Positions 5,436 to 7,868 of a stretch of DNA of 7,868 nucleotides are shown here, piece after piece. The notes under the pieces were generated by a model. That model had not been told where the DNA came from. It saw nothing but the letters and a program-made list of their open reading frames with translations, and did not search any database. This stretch comes from JAFGJQ01 sp964586145 (GTDB lineage: Bacteria > Planctomycetota > Phycisphaerae > UBA1845). Made by a program: the position numbers and the translations under genes. Within the stretch, counting starts at the first letter, position 1. Each line of letters opens with the position of its first letter. The DNA lies in the NCBI GenBank assembly GCA_964586145.1, contig CAZPHH010000136.1:1-7868 (forward strand), in the 5' to 3' direction.

Positions 5436-7691
5436 ATGAAACGTGCTCGTCGGGTTCGCGCGTACGCGGATGCCATGGCGCTGGTTCTGTGGATCGTGAT
5501 CGGCGGTACGTTCTGCAATGCGCAATCGGGCGGCCCCGGCCGGCCCTCGAACGCGAACCAATCCACAGACAACGATAACGAGGGCGACAATTCAAACGAC
5601 AACAATGCGAACGAGAACCAGTCGGGCGACGAGGACGGGACGTTGCCGCCGGCCAGTTCGGAGGCGAACGCCCGGGCCATCGCCGCGGCTGTTCGAGAAG
5701 CCGAACAGAGGATTGCCGAGGACGCGTCGGCAACGGACGTGCTGGCGGCCATGGTCGCGGTGCTCGAGGCGGATGAGAACGTCGCTGGGGCCGGCGTGGA
5801 TTCGGCCGGTGAACCCATCCTCTGGGTCGACTTCATCAACGGCGAGACCCAGATCGTCCAGATCATTGACCGTTCGACCGACGCGGACGAAGGATCGGTC
5901 GCGGACCTCGAGGAGATCGACGTCCCTTCCGCGCTCTCGAGAGTTCTCGAAGGGAAGCCCGGGGCACGTCCGTTGCAGAAAGCGACAGCCGACCCCCGAC
6001 AGCAGGCGATTCCGTCCGAGCCGTGGTGCCGCCTCCCCGGCAACGATCGGGCCCTGGTGGCCAACGCGCTGGCGGAGTTCCACGGCGATTGGGACATCAA
6101 CGATGTCACCGGACCGATCGAGGACATGCTGGACGCCCGCGGCTACATCGTTGACCCCGGGCCGCTGACCGTCGACCTGTTCGAGAGCACGCCCGACATC
6201 CCGGGGCAGCCGCACAAGGTCACCCTGACCGACTACAGCGTCGTCCTGCTGGAGGCGCACAACACCGTGCGGGAGCCCGAGTACCCGGCCGAGATGATTC
6301 AACTGCCGCCGGAGCTCGGCATCCCCAACACGGGCACCTGCGGCGGTCCGGGCAGCCGGATGGTGATCCTCACCTCCTCCGTCGCGGATCCACAGACCAT
6401 CGTGGAACGGGCCGCGGACATCGGCTGCGGACGGCTGACCCTCTGGAAGGTGCTGCTGGTTGACGCGGACAAATCTGTCCGGAAATCGACTCACTTCGGG
6501 GTCACACCGAACTTCATTCGCGAACACAATGCGAACCCTTTTCCCGACAACACGCTCTTCATTCTGAACGGTTGTCGCGGCTTCTGGCCTTATCCGGACA
6601 GCCCGTGGAAGGACATGCTTCTGGAGAAGTCGCAGCGCGGCGCGGTGTTCATGGGCTGGACCCACAAGCCGCGCTACCCCGAAGCCGCCCGGGCGCTCCT
6701 GTACCTCTTCCAGTTCCTGACGGCCTCGAACGCGGAGGTGGAGGTCCAGGGCGCCCGCGTGATTCGGTCGGTCACGCCGCCGCGCGGCGGGTTTGACACC
6801 GGCCTGCACGCCGGGGCCTACCATGAACTGGCCCAGAAGGGACTGAACGTGTATCCGAAGACCGGCGCGGTTCTCGAACGGGCCATCCAGGGCACCGACC
6901 TCTTCGAGCTGATCCTCATGCCCCATCCGCTTTGCTGGGAACGGCGGAATGAGGAGGACCCCGTCATCGACCTGTTTGCCGGCGCCGGCCCCATGGTCGC
7001 GATCGGCGGCACGGCCGTCTCGCTGACACCGATATCCGTGTACGCCGGCCTATGGTCCGTGTCGGCCCAGCCGATCGTGTTCGGGGATCTGACGGTAGTC
7101 GAGGACAACCGGCTCAGCATTCCGCGGGTCGTGCACCGCTGGCGTCCGCAGATCAAGGTGGAGAGCACCGGGGGATCCGGACCCCAAATCACCGCCACGC
7201 TCACTCTGCACGCCCGGTCCACGCTGGACTCGAACAGTTTCCGCGAGTCGGTCTGGGACCCGGCGCCCCCCGCGACCTTCGATACGGTGTGGGACCCCGA
7301 AGCCTGCTCGATCGGCTGGCAGGTCTCCGGGCAGTACACGGATGGCTGCGAAACCACCGTGTACTCGGGCAACGGGCTGGAGATGTTCGACCCCAGCGAG
7401 CACAACAACGGCTTTTTGCGAGCCGTGGCGGATGGCTCCGGCGTGCATGTCGAGTTCGACGTGACCGCCCCGATCCGTTACACCGCGACCACGACGAACA
7501 CCTGCGAGAACACCACTTTCACCTCGGAGGTTACCGAGTCAATCAATGTATGGAAGGACGATGTCCCCCTCTCGTCGAATTGGACCATCGGAGCGGCTTC
7601 CTACACGACCGGCAACTACTGGCCGCGACAGATCTCCTGGAATGCCGTTGCCGCCGAGCCGCCGTTCGACCCCGACGCCGAGCCGCGATGA
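5436..7691 (+). CDS. Large secreted protein with an Asp/Asn-rich linker and a putative caspase-like (clan CD) domain
   Basis: A 751-residue protein. Residues 1-29 form a signal peptide: basic KRARRVR, hydrophobic MALVLWIVIGG, likely cleavage after CNA before Q30. C27 is preceded by Phe, so it is not a lipobox. Residues 37-68 are an Asp/Asn-rich low-complexity linker. A helical segment follows (74-115), then a possible caspase/C25/CHAT-like core at about 200-430. The evidence for the core is LVANAL...IEDMLDARGYIV (205-239), TDYSVVLLEAHN with candidate catalytic H275, FGVTPNFIREH (354-364), then NTLFILNGCRG with candidate nucleophile C380, and GAVFMGWTHKPRYPEAARALLYLFQFL (402-428). These follow the usual order of a His strand, a Cys strand and a gating helix in that fold. 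The 515-751 region looks beta-rich, contains several Cys and is unrecognised. AGAGG at 5424-5428 lies 7 nt before the ATG. The gene looks monocistronic, divergent from pdxH. The fold call is pattern-based; it could be an inactive member or another alpha/beta family. Confidence 0.8.
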   Translation: MKRARRVRAYADAMALVLWIVIGGTFCNAQSGGPGRPSNANQSTDNDNEGDNSNDNNANENQSGDEDGTLPPASSEANARAIAAAVREAEQRIAEDASATDVLAAMVAVLEADENVAGAGVDSAGEPILWVDFINGETQIVQIIDRSTDADEGSVADLEEIDVPSALSRVLEGKPGARPLQKATADPRQQAIPSEPWCRLPGNDRALVANALAEFHGDWDINDVTGPIEDMLDARGYIVDPGPLTVDLFESTPDIPGQPHKVTLTDYSVVLLEAHNTVREPEYPAEMIQLPPELGIPNTGTCGGPGSRMVILTSSVADPQTIVERAADIGCGRLTLWKVLLVDADKSVRKSTHFGVTPNFIREHNANPFPDNTLFILNGCRGFWPYPDSPWKDMLLEKSQRGAVFMGWTHKPRYPEAARALLYLFQFLTASNAEVEVQGARVIRSVTPPRGGFDTGLHAGAYHELAQKGLNVYPKTGAVLERAIQGTDLFELILMPHPLCWERRNEEDPVIDLFAGAGPMVAIGGTAVSLTPISVYAGLWSVSAQPIVFGDLTVVEDNRLSIPRVVHRWRPQIKVESTGGSGPQITATLTLHARSTLDSNSFRESVWDPAPPATFDTVWDPEACSIGWQVSGQYTDGCETTVYSGNGLEMFDPSEHNNGFLRAVADGSGVHVEFDVTAPIRYTATTTNTCENTTFTSEVTESINVWKDDVPLSSNWTIGAASYTTGNYWPRQISWNAVAAEPPFDPDAEPR

Positions 7692-7766
7692 GGCGTCTCG
7701 GAACACCCGGAAGAACACGTCAGGAATCAGGGGCTGGTTTCACGAGTGGGCCCGCCGGCCTGCGCC
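7692..7766. other. Downstream intergenic sequence
   Basis: Between the secreted-protein stop codon and the right repeat array there is no gene. A short GC hairpin (CCGGC 7755-7759 with GCCGG 7764-7768) abuts the array. There is no T-run and no clear terminator. Confidence 0.5.
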
Positions 7767-7868
7767 GGAGAACCGGCTCCACCGGTGCGACCGGCTCCAT
7801 TTGTGGGACCGACTCCGTCTGTGGGACCGACTCCGTCTGTGGGACCGGCTCCGTCTGTGGGACCGGCT
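7767..7868 (+). repeat. 18-bp tandem repeat array, right end, running off the window
   Basis: Units of GTGGGACCGRCTCCGTCT lie at 7803-7820, 7821-7838 and 7839-7856, followed by a partial at 7857-7868. Degenerate units precede at 7767-7784 and 7785-7802. The array decays leftward and becomes near perfect to the right, where the window cuts it. The GTGGGACCGGC core matches the reverse complement of the 18-bp units at 31-78. Confidence 0.9.

Noticed and set aside
5436..5530. Lipobox at C27 of the secreted protein
   Set aside because: The residue before Cys is Phe, not Gly, Ala or Ser. A signal peptidase I site after CNA fits better.
5240..6127. Extension of the pdxH frame to 505 codons
   Set aside because: The upstream part is antisense to the secreted-protein gene and Ser/Ala-rich. 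PdxH homology starts at the ATG at 5239.
7767..7868. CRISPR array
   Set aside because: The 18-bp units are directly contiguous, with no unique spacers and no cas genes.

Overview
This is a GC-rich bacterial window with five complete genes and one convergent neighbour pair. It looks like Planctomycetota, possibly a Phycisphaerae-type genome. The clues are a cytosolic GH10-like protein with a planctomycete-style N-terminal extension, a secreted protein with an Asp/Asn-rich linker directly after its signal peptide, and intergenic DNA built of short GC-rich palindromes and degenerate tandem repeats around the core GTGGGACCGGC. The lineage is inferred from recalled family features, not from a search.

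Layout. Positions 1-328 hold repeat-rich intergenic DNA: 18-bp units, several perfect GC hairpins and an 8-bp tandem array. A plus-strand pair follows: glyA (329-1591, serine hydroxymethyltransferase), then 17 nt later a small unrecognised lipoprotein (1609-2256). A 374-bp gene-free stretch (2257-2630) contains a perfect 9-bp hairpin, a candidate promoter/operator element and a leader segment complementary to the next ribosome binding site. Next is a GH10-fold protein (2631-4178) whose two catalytic glutamates are both replaced. A membrane-anchored ComEA-like helix-hairpin-helix protein (4201-4620) follows after 22 nt. It overlaps by 11 bp, tail to tail, with minus-strand pdxH (4610-5239). A 196-bp divergent region separates pdxH from a large secreted protein (5436-7691). 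That protein has a putative caspase-like (clan CD) core. The window ends in a second array of 18-bp units, running in the opposite orientation to the array at the left end.

How the genes relate. GlyA is PLP-dependent and PdxH makes PLP, so the window holds both a cofactor producer and a consumer, but they lie in different transcription units and no direct link is visible. The most unusual items are the GH10 pseudoenzyme, the secreted caspase-like protein, and a sequence element shared by the upstream regions of those two genes. Nothing here resembles a defence island, a CRISPR array, a prophage or an IS element.
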